64,000 nucleotides of DNA. Source: Saposhnikovia divaricata. Taxonomy: Eukaryota; Streptophyta; Magnoliopsida; Apiales; Apiaceae. Both the position numbers and the translations under genes were made by a program. The stretch is taken from NCBI GenBank assembly GCA_036435485.1, contig CM071596.1, forward strand, positions 15,094,001-15,158,000, in the 5' to 3' direction. Numbering within the stretch: the first letter of the stretch is position 1; every line of letters begins with the position of its first letter. The notes beneath the pieces are model-generated. The model searched no databases, was not told the DNA's origin, and saw only the letters and a list, made by a program, of their open reading frames with translations. Shown piece after piece: positions 10,411 to 23,538 of this stretch.

Positions 10411-10713
10411 TCATATGAATGTATGTTTGGTGTATATAAAGAAGATGAATGTACAACATGGTGATGCCTATCATCTTTTTATATAAGCTGGAAAAAGGAA
10501 CGGACACAGATAAATGTTGGAGGGAGTTTATTTGAATTTTAAGTGAAATTTTATCAAAACATCGTCACTAATGGAGGGAATTCATGTAAACTTGAAAATT
10601 AAGGAGGTAAAGGAGGAAAGTTTACGGGGGAATTTTTAACTTTTCATATTTAACGTGGGAAAAGTTTGATTTTTAGAGCTCAAAGGTAAAAACGTGTATA
10701 TCATGATAAAATA

Positions 10714-10986
10714 CTTCCTCCGTCCCTTTTTAGTTCGCACATTTGCAAAAAACACACATATTAAGGAAGATTTAATTATGTAATTTGTTTCCATGTTTGC
10801 CCTTTATCTTAACATTAATGATGAGTTATGAGTGCGTATATTAAATATAAAGTCAAACATTGGTATTAGAAACAAAAGGGGTACATAAGGAAAAATTGGT
10901 AAAAATATGTATTGGAACAAGGAATGTGATAACTATTTAGGGACAATTTTTTTTGCAAATGTGCCAACTAAAAAGGGACGGAGGGT
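10714..10986. mobile_element. Stowaway-like MITE
   Basis: The left end reads CTTCCTCCGTCCCTTTTTAG preceded by TA; the right end, AAAAAGGGACGGAGGGT, is its inverted partner. Pairing continues inward through GCACATTTGC and GCAAATGTGC, giving arms of roughly 40 bp. Length is about 270 bp with no ORF. The right-hand TA target duplication is degraded. Such elements are mobilised by mariner-type transposases. Confidence 0.85.
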
Positions 10987-11382
10987 GAAAATTTTTAATT
11001 AATTTAAATTCGATATGCATATTGTAAAATAGTTCTAAGAATAAAAAATAATTTAATTCAGACACTTCATAAAACTATTTTGTCAATTCTTAAATAAAAA
11101 TGGAGGCAAAAACCTAGTTTACCATCATTCTTAAATAAAAATGGAGGCAAAAATATACTTACGCTTTATGTATACATCAATTATTAATGGTATTGAAAAT
11201 AAACAAGTATTTATGATATCATCGGACAGTGGTATACGTCTTAATGATTGATAACTACAAGATCAAAAAACTAGGTTACCAGAATGTCATTTGTCACAAA
11301 TAAAAAGGAAACCGGTCAATATTTTGGGATAACTAAAAATGTAAATCAGCCAAGAAATATGGAACGGAGGGAGTATGATATT
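10987..11382. other. AT-rich spacer with a short duplication and a Stowaway-type terminus
   Basis: No gene is seen. TAAATAAAAATGGAGGCAAA occurs twice (about 11091 and 11131). GGAACGGAGGGAGTA at 11362-11376 looks like the right end of another Stowaway or mariner element; its left end was not found. The last five bases, ATATT (11378-11382), are the target duplication of the Sirevirus. Confidence 0.6.
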
Positions 11383-12408
11383 TGTTAGGAATTATGTTGC
11401 TCTTGATGATAAGTACTTGAAAACACCTTGAAAAACTTATGTGTGCAAGAATAAGTTTGTAACTTGTCAACAGATATCCAAGTTATAAGTATTCGTTGAT
11501 AAGGCAGCTTATCGGTTGATAAGTCTGTAGCATACCTCTTTTAAGTTTTGTCAGTTGTTTGGTTCTGTCATAGTTACTAGAAATCCTAAGTCATGTTGAC
11601 TATCAATGGATATGCAGAATAAGGTAGCTAATTGTATATAAGTTGTGCTATGTAATTCTGTATAAGTGAAGTGATATCTTAGCTGATGTAGTTTCTATGT
11701 CAACAGATATGGCACCTCAACAAACAACAGTCAACCTATTGATCAGTGTCTACTTCAACGGATAAAACGCTCCAACCAATAATGTCTTGGAATTAGAGGT
11801 TGATGGCGACTTGACATGCCTGACAGATCACATGGGTTGATAAACTTAAAAAGGGTATGGAAGCCAGTATTGGAAATGAAGAAGAAAAAGAAACATTCAT
11901 TGTTCTTGCAAACAATTCAGCTGGTAAATCTAGTACATATCTGTCCAAGACAATCCAGACAAAATTGTATCACATAGAGACAAGGAGTGGCAGCAACCCT
12001 GCAGAATACTTTGACTAGCAAGATTCATTTATTTTGTATGGTTTGTAAACTTGGAGTATATATATACTTCACGTGTAGCATAGCTAGAAGAGAAGAAAGC
12101 ACAGATTTGAAAGCACAAAGCATTAGGTTTTCTTGTAAAATATTTAGCCTTGTATTCGCAGCTGTGTACTCGTTTACACAGATTATTTTCTTCAATACAA
12201 CCCTCAGGTGGAGTCGACAAAAACCCACCTGGAATTTTTAAAGAGTGTTGTATGTTTGTTTTCTTTGATTTCTGTTTCATAAGTTTCTTTTTGTTTATCT
12301 GCTTAAATCAAGATCCATCCGTTGTCTTATAAATTCGAAAGAATTTTCAACAAGATTGTATTCAACCCCCCCTTCTACAATCTTGAGGTGTGCAACTGGG
12401 AAATAACA
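11383..12408 (+). repeat. 5' LTR of the Sirevirus (1026 bp)
   Basis: It starts TGTTAGGAATT and ends AAATAACA, two bases before the primer site. It carries several copies of TCAAC(A/G)GATA, for example at 11467, 11700 and 11755, and the inverse TATTCGTTGA at 11490. Compared with the 3' LTR, several CG dinucleotides in these motifs have become CA or TG. Confidence 0.95.
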
Positions 12409-12410
12409 AT

Positions 12411-12422
12411 TGGTATCAGAGC
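12411..12422 (+). promoter_or_regulatory. Primer-binding site, initiator tRNA-Met type
   Basis: TGGTATCAGAGC, two bases after the LTR, is the standard copia primer site complementary to initiator tRNA-Met. Confidence 0.97.
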
Positions 12423-12460
12423 AAGCTTCTAACACACAAGAAGTTTAAAGATCAAGCACC

Positions 12461-14876
12461 ATGGGAAAGAAGGACACGTGGGTAAAGATTCCAATTCTTG
12501 ATAAAGACAACTACTTTCATTGGAAAGTAAAGATGCATCTTCATCTCGCAGCACTAGACGAAGACTATGTTGATTGCATAGAAAAAGGCCCTCATATTCC
12601 TATGAAGCCTAATTCTGGTGTTGGTGAAGCTGCCGTTTCTACAGCTACTGGAAGGCCTATTCCAAAAACTTAGGCTGAGTTCACAGATGAAGATCTGGAA
12701 GTGATGCACAAGGATAAGAAGGCTATGAACATCTTATTCAATGGCATCGACCAAGATATGTTTGATTGTGTTATAAACTGCACCACTGCCAAGCAAGTGT
12801 GGGACACTATCCAAACAATCTGTGAAGGAACTGAACAAGTCAGAGAAAATAAGATGCAGCTCATAATACAACAATATGAGCATTTTCACTTCTCCTCTGG
12901 TGAAAATCTCACAGCCATATTCAGTAGATTTCAAAAGCTGCTGAATGGTCTAAAGTTGTATAGGAGAAATTATGAAACCAAGGACTCCAACCTAACGATT
13001 CTGAGATCCCTTCATAAGGAATGGAAGCCAGTGACAGTCTCGTTGAGGAACTCTCAAGATTACAAAAAATTTACACTTGAGAGACTGTATGGCATCCTGA
13101 AGACTTATGAACTTGAAATGCAATAAGACGAGGAAGTGGAGAAAATCCAGAAGAAAGGTAGATCTGTTGCCCTGGTGGCCAATATTCCAATAAGCCAGGT
13201 GAGTGAGAAGATGGAGAGCACACAAGCCACACCAAGTCCAAAAACTTATGAAGGTGGAGCTGAAGCTAGCAGAGGGAAAAGCAAGTTGATTGAAAAACTT
13301 GATGCATCGAGTGGAGATGAATCTGATGACTTGGATGATTATCTAGCATTCTTGTCAAGGAGATTCACAAAACTCAAGTTTAAGAGGAATCCAGCAGGAG
13401 GCAAACAATTCGGAAGAGGTTTTCAACCATCTAGAGACATGGTTGAAAGGTCCAAGTTCAAATGCTTTAATTGTGGAATTGCTGTCCACTTTGCCAATGA
13501 ATGCAGAAATCCTAAAGCTGAGAATGAGAAGAAGCAGTTTGGAACTGTTGACTACAAGAAGAAATATTTCGATCTTCTCAAGCAAAAGGAAAAAGCATTT
13601 GTGTCTAGAGACAATGATTGGGCTGCTGGTGGAGATTCTGATGCAGAAGAAGAGTTTGTCAACCTTGCCCTCATGGCAAATGATAAAGATGAGGAAGCTA
13701 GTTCAGCAAGCAACTAGGTATTATCTTCAAACCTAACTGATCTTTCTAAAGCTGAATGTGCTAGTACAATTGATGAAATGTCGTTTGAATTGTATAACAT
13801 GCATGTTTCTATGAAATCGCTTAACAAATAAAATAGGAGGATTAAAGATCTAAATGAAAAGTTAAGTGATAGAAATGCTTTAACAGAAACTCGGTTAATT
13901 GAATTCGAGGTTATGAGAAGAAATTGCCAGGAAGCTAAAGATGGATTGATTGAAGCACTCAAATGTGAAAAGATATTGAAAGAACAGTTAAAGAAAGAAC
14001 AGGATCTAATTGCTATCTGGGGAAAATCTAAGGCCACTACTGAAGAGATTTGTCGTGTCCAAGGGATTAACTCCTTTAGCAAATTAGAAGAAGCAAAGTT
14101 AGGTGTTGATGGTGAGACTGCTTCAGACAACGAGTCAACGGATAATCATAATAATCATCCGTTGAACAATGAGCTGTCGATGGATATTGATCATCCATCT
14201 AAGGCCAAAGTTGTCAGCAAAGCAACTTTAGTTAAACTGAACAATCAATATGGTCCCATCAGCAAAAACTTTGAATTAGGAGAATGTAGCAAAATAAAAT
14301 CAGTTGAGAAAGCTAACATAGGTCACTTATCCCACAAGCAATTGAAGGACAGTTAGAGAAAGTTGAGTCAAGAGCTAAAGGAAGGAGAAAGAACAGAAAT
14401 GGCAAGGTAGGGATTAGTAAACACAACAACTACACTCCTAATAAGTATGCTCCTAGGAAAGAGTGTGTAAATTGTGGTAGTGTTAATCATCTATCTGCTA
14501 ACTGTTAAAAGTTGAAAAATGCTCACATGCCTTTATCCTTGCCTACTTCTGCTATGTATGCTATTCCTAATACTTGTGTCCAACCTGCTCATGCATCTAG
14601 TCAATATGCAAACATGTCATTCATGCACAATCCATACTATCATGCTTTTAATACGCCTCAAATGCCATGGATAATGAATAACATGCATGCATAGACTATG
14701 CCTAATTCTGAATTCTATAATGCATATGAGCAAGTTTCGAACCTTGGCTTTTAAAAGCCTACACCCAGAGTTAAGATTGATTTAACACAATCTGGACCCA
14801 AGGGTAGAAAGGATTTGAAGGGCAAGAAAAGGGCTAACACAACTGGACCCAAGGAAACTTGGGTACCAACATCAAC
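12461..14876 (+). pseudogene. Sirevirus gag, broken by stops and a frameshift
   Basis: Gag forms the particle and binds RNA. The frame opens with MGKKDTWVKIPILDKDNYFHW. Typical copia Gag blocks follow (AKQVWDTIQTICEGTEQV, LTIFSRF-like, LEMQ). A first CCHC knuckle, CFNCGIAVHFANEC, lies at about 13462-13503 and a second, CVNCGSVNHLSANC, at about 14463-14506, followed by a linker ending ETWVPTST. Stops interrupt the same frame at 12671 (TAG), 13124 (TAA), 13715 (TAG), 13829 (TAA) and 14354 (TAG), then there is a one-base shift near 14407 and further stops at 14506, 14692 and 14752. Most fit C-to-T or G-to-A changes of CAA, CAG or TGG. Around 14135-14200 the linker contains inverted repeats with TCAACGGAT arms. 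Confidence 0.88.
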
Positions 14877-17800
14877 TTGATTTGGTTTTGGTGTGTGCAG
14901 GGATACAGAAAGAACCTCTGGTATCTGGATAGTGGCTGTTCCAGACATATGACTGGAGATTCTACCCTGCTCAATGAGTTCGAGGAGAGAGCTGGCCCTA
15001 GCATTACCGTTGGAGACAACATCAAAGGATATACAAGAGGATATGGCTTGATTTCAAAAGGAAATGTTGTCATTGAGGATGTAGCACTAGTTGATGGACT
15101 TAAGCATAACTTGCTTAGTATCAGTCAACTATGTGATAAAGGTCAAAATGTGTGGTTTACTTTAGAAGCTTGTGTTGTTTTCAAGAAAAATGACAACAAG
15201 GTAGTGATGACAGGTAACCGGAAAGGGAATGTGTACACAACTGACTTCAATTCAACAAGTGCAAATACAGATACATGCCTTTTCAGCAAGGCAAGTGTAG
15301 ATGAAGGATGGCTATGGCACAAGAAACTGTCATACTTGAATTTCCAAGCAATGAATGAGTTGGTGAAAAAGGATTCGGTTAGAGGTATTCCAAAATTGGA
15401 TTTCTCCAAGGATGGATTGTGTGATGCATGCCAAAAAGGGAAGCAAAAGAAGGCCTCTTTCAAATCCAAGTCAATGTCCTTCATTGATCATCCTCTACAG
15501 CTACTGCACATGGATCTTTTTGGACCAGTCAATGTATTGTCAATCTCTAAGAAGAGATACTGTCTAGTGATTGTAGATGACTTCTCTAAATACACATGGA
15601 CATTCTTTCTGCACTCCAAAGATGAGGCAGGAGAAATCATCATCAATCGTATCAGAACAGTCAACAACAATCCTTCTTTCAAAGTTAGAAGGATGAGAAG
15701 TGACAATGGAACTGAATTAAAAAATCATGTGATGAAAGAGTTTTTGAAGAACAAGGGATTATCCAAGAATTCTCAGTACCAAGGACTCATCAACAAAATG
15801 ATGTAGTAGAAAGGAAAAATAGGACTCTCATTGAAGCTGCAAGGACTATGCTTGAAGAATCAAAGTTACCAACATACTTCTGGGCTGAAGCTGTTAATAC
15901 TGCTTGCTATACTCAGAATATTTCTTTAATTAATCAAGCAAGAGGCATGACACCCTACCAACTGTTCAAGGGAAAGAAGCCAACGATTAACTTCTTACAT
16001 GTCTTTGGTTGTAAATGTTTTGTCTTGAGAAATCAAGGTGAGAACATTGGAAAGTTTGACACAAACGCAGATGAAGCTATCTTTGTTGGATATTCAACAG
16101 GGAAATCATATAGGATCTACAACCTAAGACTTAACATTGTTATGGAATCCATACATGTTGTCTTTGATGATAAGAAAATCCAAGGATTGGTAGATGAAGG
16201 TTTCCATGAAGATCTCTCATTTAAAAAATGAGATGAGTGGTGAAGGTAGTGAAGATGATGAAGATGCAGTGTCAACTGGTGTTAGAATGCAGCATGCTCA
16301 AGGTGAAGAGCGTGGGACATCATTTATTGATGCTGAAGAAGCTCCATCTATTGGTAATTATTCTGAAGTACCTGTTGACAGTCACAGGGATATATCCATT
16401 GATCACTCTGCTAGAACTCCATCCTCAAGAGCCACACACTCAGAGGGGAGTATCTCAGAGTTGTCACTCAACAACTAATCAGAATAATCAACAAAGGGAG
16501 AATGAAGCTACATCATCCAGACTAAATCTGCCACCATAAAGAAAATGGACTAGAGAGCACCCATTTGAACTCATCATTGGAGATTCAAATGCCAGAGTCC
16601 AAACTAGAAGGGCAACTCAAGAAGAATGCTTGTATAGCAGTTTTATGTCTAAAGAAGAACCTAAGAAGGTTGAGGATGCCCTCCTAGATCCAGACTGGGT
16701 TATAGCTATGCAAGAAGAGCTAAACCAGTTTGAGAGAAATGAAGTGTGGAAGCTTGTACCCAAACCAAAGGACAAATCAGTGATTGACACTAAGTGGGTA
16801 TTCAAGAACAAGATGGATGAGAATGGCATAGTTACAAGGAACAAAGCTAGATTGGTTGCAAAAGGCTACTATCAAGAAGAAGGAATTGATTTTGATGAGA
16901 CCTTTGCACCTGTAGCAAGGTTGGAAGCAATCAGAATCTTCCTGGCCTATGCAGCCCATGACAATTTCAAAGTCTATCAGATGGATGTCAAGAGTGCTTT
17001 TCTAAATGGTATTTTGGAAGAAGAGGTGTATGTGAGTCAACCTCCTGGTTTTGAAGACCCAGACTTTCCAGAATATGTCTATTTTCTTCTCAAAGCACTC
17101 TATGGCCTGAAGCAAGCACCAAGAGCCTGGTATGACACTCTCTCACAGTTCCTTATAGAGAATCACTTCACTCGAGGTACTGTTGGTAAAACTCTCTTTT
17201 ATAGAAATGTTAATGGCTCTATGATACTTGTTCAAATTTATGTAGATGATATGATTTTTGGGTCTACTGATGAGAAGCTTTGCAAAAGGTTTGCCAAACT
17301 TATGCAAAGTAAATATGAAATGAGCATGATGGGTCAGCTAACTTATTTTCTTGGTTTACAAGTAAATCAAGTTAGTGATGGTATTTTCATTAGCCAATCT
17401 AAGTATGTTTATGATCTTTTGAAAAGATTTAACTTACTAGACTGTGCTTCTGCAAAAACACCCATGGCCACTACCACTAAACTTGAGTTGAATACTAAGG
17501 AGAAGAAGGTGGACATCTCAAGTTATAGGGGCATGGTTGGCTCACTTTTATATTTAACAGCAAGTAGACCTGATATTATGTTCTCTACTTGTTTATGTGC
17601 TAGATTCCAAGCTGATCCCAGGGAATCTCAATTAATAGCTATTAAGAGGATTTTCAGATATCTCAAAGGGACACCATACCTTGGCATTTGGTACCCTAGA
17701 GAATATGGTTTTAATCTAATTGGTTATTCAGATGCAGATTATGCAGCTTGCAAAATTGACAGAAAAAGTACCACAGGAACTTGTAAATTCTTAGGGAATA

Positions 17801-18189
17801 AGCTGGTATCATGGTTTAGCAAGAAGTAGAATTCAGTTTCCACTTCTACTGCAGAAGCTGAGTATATTGCAGCTGGTAGCTGGTTTGCACAAATTTTGTG
17901 GATGAAAAATCAACTTCTTGACTATGGGTTAAAAATTGAAATTCCAATTTTCTGTGACAACACTAGTGCCATTGCTATATCTGAAAACCCAGTGCAACAT
18001 TCCAGGACCAAGCACATAGACATCAGATATCACTTCATCAGAGAGCATGTGATGGAGGGTACTGTGGAACTTCATTTTGTTCCAATTGAGAAGCAACTTG
18101 CAGATATCTTTACCAAGCCACTTGATGAATCAACATTCACAGGGTTGGTAAGTGAGCTAGGTATGCTGAATTTTTCCTTATTTACCTAA
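14877..18189 (+). pseudogene. Sirevirus pol: protease, integrase, RT, RNase H, broken
   Basis: Protease: WYLDSGCSRHMTGD with Asp at 14928. GAG-pre-integrase: WLWHKKLSYLN, where the second zinc His is replaced by Tyr, then CDACQKGKQ. Integrase: HMDLFGPV, VRRMRSDNGTE (Asp at 15702) and DVVERKNRTLIEAAR. RT: NKARLVAKGY, QMDVKSAFLNG, LYGLKQAPRAWY and YVDD at 17239-17250. RNase H: GYSDADYAACKIDRKSTTG and STAEAEYIAA, ending with the LADIFTKPL block near 18118. A base is missing in the G run at 15755-15757. Shifts occur near 16228 and 16470, stops at 16537 (TAA) and 17827 (TAG). RT itself, 16630-17829, stays open for 399 codons. The order integrase before RT is diagnostic of copia elements. Confidence 0.93.
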
Positions 18190-18706
18190 GTTATTTGCAT
18201 GGTTGATTAAGCAGCCAGAAATTAGTTTGAGTTTTCTTTTATAAAGAAAGGCATAAAATTTTGCAGCAAAATTTGCCTATCAACGGATGTGTCAATATCC
18301 GTTGATATTCGAATAAATTTTTGGATTTTATTTTATTTGATTTAGAGGATACTAAGTTTCCTTTTGCGTGTATTAAGTCCAATAATACATGTCAACGGGA
18401 AACTCGCTTCTCGAGGATTCGCTCTATTATCCGCTGGACACATCTTAACCGTTGATTTGTCGCTATCACTTGTATACATCCTTGTATGTATAGGTCTAGC
18501 GCAGTTATTAATGCACTTTTTCACCCACTACTCTGAGCAGTTTCCTTTTCGAGTAACTAACTTTATTCGATAATTTGTGAGTAAGTAGAAAAGTTTTTTT
18601 TTACAATTAACACTCATCTTTTATCTTCTTCTCTCTCTTTCAAGATATCAAAACCCCTTTTCTAGTTTCTTGAGATTTTCAATGATAATGGCTCCAATCT
18701 TTTTAG
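18190..18706 (+). other. Spacer between pol and the extra ORF, with an 11-bp inverted repeat
   Basis: No ORF is supported. TATCAACGGAT (18278-18288) and ATCCGTTGATA (18297-18307) form a perfect 11-bp inverted repeat with an 8-base loop. Related motifs follow at 18391 (GTCAACGGGA) and 18448 (AACCGTTGAT). Confidence 0.8.
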
Positions 18707-21555
18707 ATGATGTCTGGCAATGGGTATATCTATGAGAAGAACAACTTCGCTGCTCTTGTGGATTCAGAGCACTCTCCAGCAGACTATCACAAGATGATGG
18801 AATTCATTAAGAGATGCAAGCTAGCCTATGCCATGACTGAAATTCCATTACTATATCACGAAGTTGTGGAGGAAGTTTGGTCTACAGCAGTCTTCGACCC
18901 TTCAGAAGGTACCATTGGTTTTTCACTAAAAGGTAATGTGCATGTTATTAATTCGGATGTTGTAACCTCTTGTCTTAAACTGCCTGAGAATAACTGCAGC
19001 ACTAGTCCTACTGATAGTGATATCGTTGCCATGCTAAACACCATAGGTTACAATCTTAGTACTGATAACCTAGGCAGAATTGTTAGAAAAGGCATGAGAA
19101 AGGAATGGAGTTTTCTTTGTGATGCCTTCATTAAGGTGTTCTCTGGTAAAATTAGCAATTTTGATGCTGTCACCTAAGCCCTGCTTAAAATGCTTTACAT
19201 GCTGCTTAATGACAATTTTTATAATTTTGGCTCGTTAGTACTAAATGAGATTGGTGCTAAATTGGGAAAGAAAGAAAATAGGAATAAGAAAATTTATTTT
19301 GCTAGATTCCTAATGCTGCTGGCTAACCATGTCTCTGAGAATGAAATAGTGCTCAAACAACTATTAAGCAGGTTTATTTGCTGGGTTCAAGAGAAAAGGG
19401 TTCTTAGTGATCTAATTCGAATGAATATCAACTCAGAGGTGCAATTGGTATATTTACCAATTATTGAGGTAACTGTTGCAAACCCTCTTTCTACTACTCA
19501 ATCTCAAGGTTCTTTGCAAATGAGTGTTGCTATGGAGACTGTATCTGGGAACCCACAGTCTTCTACCCAGGCAACCAAACATAATTCTAAATCCAAATCA
19601 AAGAAACCTACCTCAAGTGTTTCTCAAAAGACACTTGTTGTAAAAACTACCATAACCTCTGAAGGGAGTGACCAGGTGGTAGTGAGTGGTGAGGGACAGG
19701 GTGAACATCAAAGAAACCCTAATGATAAGGTTGGAGAGGTAAGTGAGTCCCAGCCTAGCCAAATTGCAGTCTCCCAAAAGACTGTTAATGTCGAAAAGGA
19801 TTTAAACTCATCCCTAGCAGCATCCTCTCAACAGGGTGTTGTTATTTAAAAGAGTTCCCAACCAGGAACATTGAACAAGAGGGAAAGAGACACCACTAGC
19901 CAAAAATCACCAATCAAAACCTTTGTCAGAAAGAAGAAACCTAAAGTTACTTTGGGTGCACAAGGGTCACACACAGTTCAATCTACTTGATTGAACCTTC
20001 TCATATTCAGCTTGATGTGGCTCTAGTAAATGTGGAGTCATAGCCCAACTCTCTCTACAAACACTCCATATATTCCAGATTCACCATCTCTATCTCTGGA
20101 TGTGGACATGATTTCCACATCACAAGCAGATTCTCCCTTCTTACTTCCGAGGGAGGAGCCCCACTCTGAACCTGCTGGTCATCATCTTCTAAATGATTTG
20201 TTGGACCAACAGCCAATTCTTCCTGATACTATGACTGAAACTGTGCCACCTTCCTTAAAATCATTCTGCACAGATTCTACCATAGTCTCTCTATCAACTA
20301 CTATCCCTTCTACTTCATCGATGGATATTTCTCATCCGTTGACAAGTGTTTGTTCACCGATGGATATGCCTAACAGCATTCATCCATTGGTAGATTCAAC
20401 TACAGCATCAATGGGTATCTCACACTCATTGATTGATGTGCTTCCTGCAACTACAGCAGAAGTCACACTTGTAGTTCAAACACTTCTAGGATTGAGGGAA
20501 TGGAGTGTCATTTCTGAGAGTGAGAGGCTGCCTTGTGAGCAGGCAAAAGGAGAGAATGTGAGTGAGGGGCTGGCAATTTCTTCCTTCCAGGCAAAAGGAG
20601 AGCATGAGAGTTCCACCTTAGTAGGTGAAGGTGAGGGTGTGAGAGGTGTGAGCTAGGGGGAGCCCCTGATGCAAAAAGAGAGAGAACATGAGAGAAAAGC
20701 AGGTACAAGAGACATAATGGTGGATGAAGCCATTGTTAGTGAGTCAATGGAGGTTGAGGATGCCCCCAGAACCAGTTTCTATCAACAGACATCTCAACAA
20801 GTCATTGATAGAACTGTTCTTGGAGCTGAAACCTTTACTCACCCTGTTTCCGACCTTATTTCTTGGGCTAAACATGGCAATGTGGAGGCTGAGCAACAGC
20901 TAAACTTGGTACACTCAACTGAATCTATGCAGAGAGCTAACGATACTCTTACCAAGCTACCTCCAACTGCTACTGATGTGAATCAGTCTGACTCTAAATT
21001 CACAGATGAAGGTGAAGATGAAGTGCCTTCACAGCAACCTGAAGATCTACCGAAATGGTTAATGTCCAAAGACTATATCTCCAAGGATGCTCACAATGAG
21101 CTAGTAGAACGGTATGAGAAGACTATGGCTACTTTACAGGATGTTGAACCCGCTCTGAAGCTTGTGCAAGAGAATTTTCTGGCTACTCTAAAACTACACA
21201 GATGTCTTCTCAATCAAAGGGTGATGGATAAGGATGACTTCAAGCTTGAAATTAAACATGCATTAGAAGCTCAAAACAAGAACTTGGAGATTCTTCTTCC
21301 TCCCCTTACAATGCAGCAGCTTAGACATAACCTGAATAAGGATGCAGAAATAGATAAGAAGATTGAAGATCTGTCTTCAAAAGTTGATAAGTTAGAGGTT
21401 CAAATGAGTACTATTGTTGCAGATCAAAAGCTCATTCTTGAAGCTCATAATCAACATATTGCTCTCCTTGAAAGACTGTTAAACCTGCCTACTACTCAAT
21501 CCCTTGATGCTAACAAAAAGGGGGAGAAGTTTGGTGATAAGGAGACAACAGGTGA
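18707..21555 (+). pseudogene. Sirevirus extra (env-position) ORF, N-terminal and middle part
   Basis: A long coding region follows pol, where Sireviruses carry an additional or 'env-like' ORF. It opens with MMSGNGYIYEKNNFAALVDS. A helical domain (18707-19480) precedes Ser/Thr/Gln-rich linkers. The C-terminal part (about 21040-21500) has heptad-like coiled-coil stretches such as KKIEDLSSKVDKLEVQMS. I see no signal peptide or membrane segment, so envelope function is not supported. Stops lie in one frame at 19175, 19847, 19988 and 20654, with two compensating shifts around 19985-20030. At 20318-20430 the linker repeats SMDISHPL, PMDMPNSIHPL and SMGISHSL, encoded by degenerate copies of the hairpin motif. 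The Tekay-like element interrupts it after GGTGA (21551-21555). Confidence 0.75.
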
Positions 21556-23455
21556 ACCTGTAACGCCCCGACTTCCCAATGCTAAAAATATACTTTTATA
21601 ATAAAGTATTGGATTTAATTAAATAAAATAGAATTTGATACAGGGGGATTTTTAAAAAAATTCGGCATGAAGTATTCGTAATATGGACTATCCACCTGTA
21701 ATTTGAACCAACCAAATTCATAAAAAGAAAAATAACTGCAGTTCCAACTAATTAAGAAAACATAACATCTGTTCAACCTGTCCTAACCGATCAGGTGAAC
21801 CATACTACTATGCCCTCCCGATCATAAACAAGATCGGGCACACAACCAAAATTAAATACATACAAGCTGATAACCAAACATTAAATCATAATACAACACC
21901 CCACTACTAACCCGGATCTCTAACAGGTAGTGGTATGAAACAAGCAACTACTAACTAAGTTATTACATTACAATACTAAATTCTTAATTAAAAGATACAT
22001 ACACTCCACAAATATAAATACAACCAACTATAACTATTACACAATTTTCTACTGATACCCAAAAGTCCAACCTTGTACTAGAGCCAAACTAGTCTGTCTA
22101 CAGCCCACAACAAGTTCTTCTCCTGATATAGCTCCTACGTCGTATCCTTTTCTTCCTTAACTGAAAAAGGGTTATAAACAACAATAAGTGAGCCAAATGC
22201 TCAGCAAGTAACAATATAGATGCCAAAATAAAAATCAACAACAAGAGTACGGATATAACGATAGAAGAATCATTCTCTGAGTTTTTCCAAAGTTTGGCAA
22301 TTTGTAATTCATTCCAAAAATAGGGAGAGAGAGAAATGAATTTCTCTTTTTATATCAAATTTCCCACCTTTAAAACATTTTAATTAATTTAAGCATTTTA
22401 TTAAAATCGGACAATACGGGTGATCAGCCACGTAATGTCCCCATACCGGACACTAGGTTCCTCTGGACTTTGAAAATTGGGTTCCCAATTAGGCAACACA
22501 TTGGCCTCTATTGCTGGACTAGGACCACCCTAGCCTCTTACGCCAAATTAAAAAGCTGGACTAGGACCACCCTAGCCTCTTACGCTAATTTAAAATAATT
22601 AATTAAATGTCCATAAAGTGAAGCAAGTTTCGATGAATGGAATTCTTAGGCAATAATTCAGAGCAGGGGATTATTCTGTTTAATTTCAAGAATAAGTGAC
22701 TAAAAGTAAAGCAATCCAATTTAATTGCATAAGGTTCGCAAGGTAGGGTTCAAGTGTGATTCACAAGTATTTAAAAATAAAGGTTTAACAAGCTCTTGTC
22801 ATTTTAGAGGTGTAATATAAGGTGGTATCGAATATGGTATGGCTCGCGAAAAATAGGTGTATAAGAAATAAGGGTCATTAATTAAATTAAGAATAAACAA
22901 GGTTTAAGGATTTAGAGATTAATCAAGATTATAAGGTATAGTTATGCTGGGGTGAATTAAGGGAATAGATATGAAATGATGTTTAAGCCTGGGCAAAAAG
23001 CATGTTATATTGCAAGATTTGTAGTTCCACAAGAATTTGAATAAGCAAGAAGGTACAACAGTTTAAACGGTAATCTATAAGGGTAACCAAGAAGGTACAA
23101 GGGTTTAAGCAACAGTTTATATGGATTTACAATATAGTACAAGAGATTCGACAATTGACTTGAAAGAAACAAACAGTAAGTTATAAGAATTTAAGCAACA
23201 ATCCATGAATAATTGATAGAATCTGAACTTCGATAAAAGATTCAAGTTACTTGCCTTGACCAAATATTTCCACGCTAGTCACTTGGCTCAAAAACTCTCA
23301 GCCTTTGCCTTTCCTTTATCCTTTAAGTCTACGCTCTTCGAATCTACACATATAAAAACACTACTTCAGAATTCTATAAAATACTCGACGTTCGTCTTTG
23401 AACATTTACCCTTAATCTACCCTTGCGTTAACCCATGACCACTAACATAAATAAC

Positions 23456-23538
<83 letters not shown>
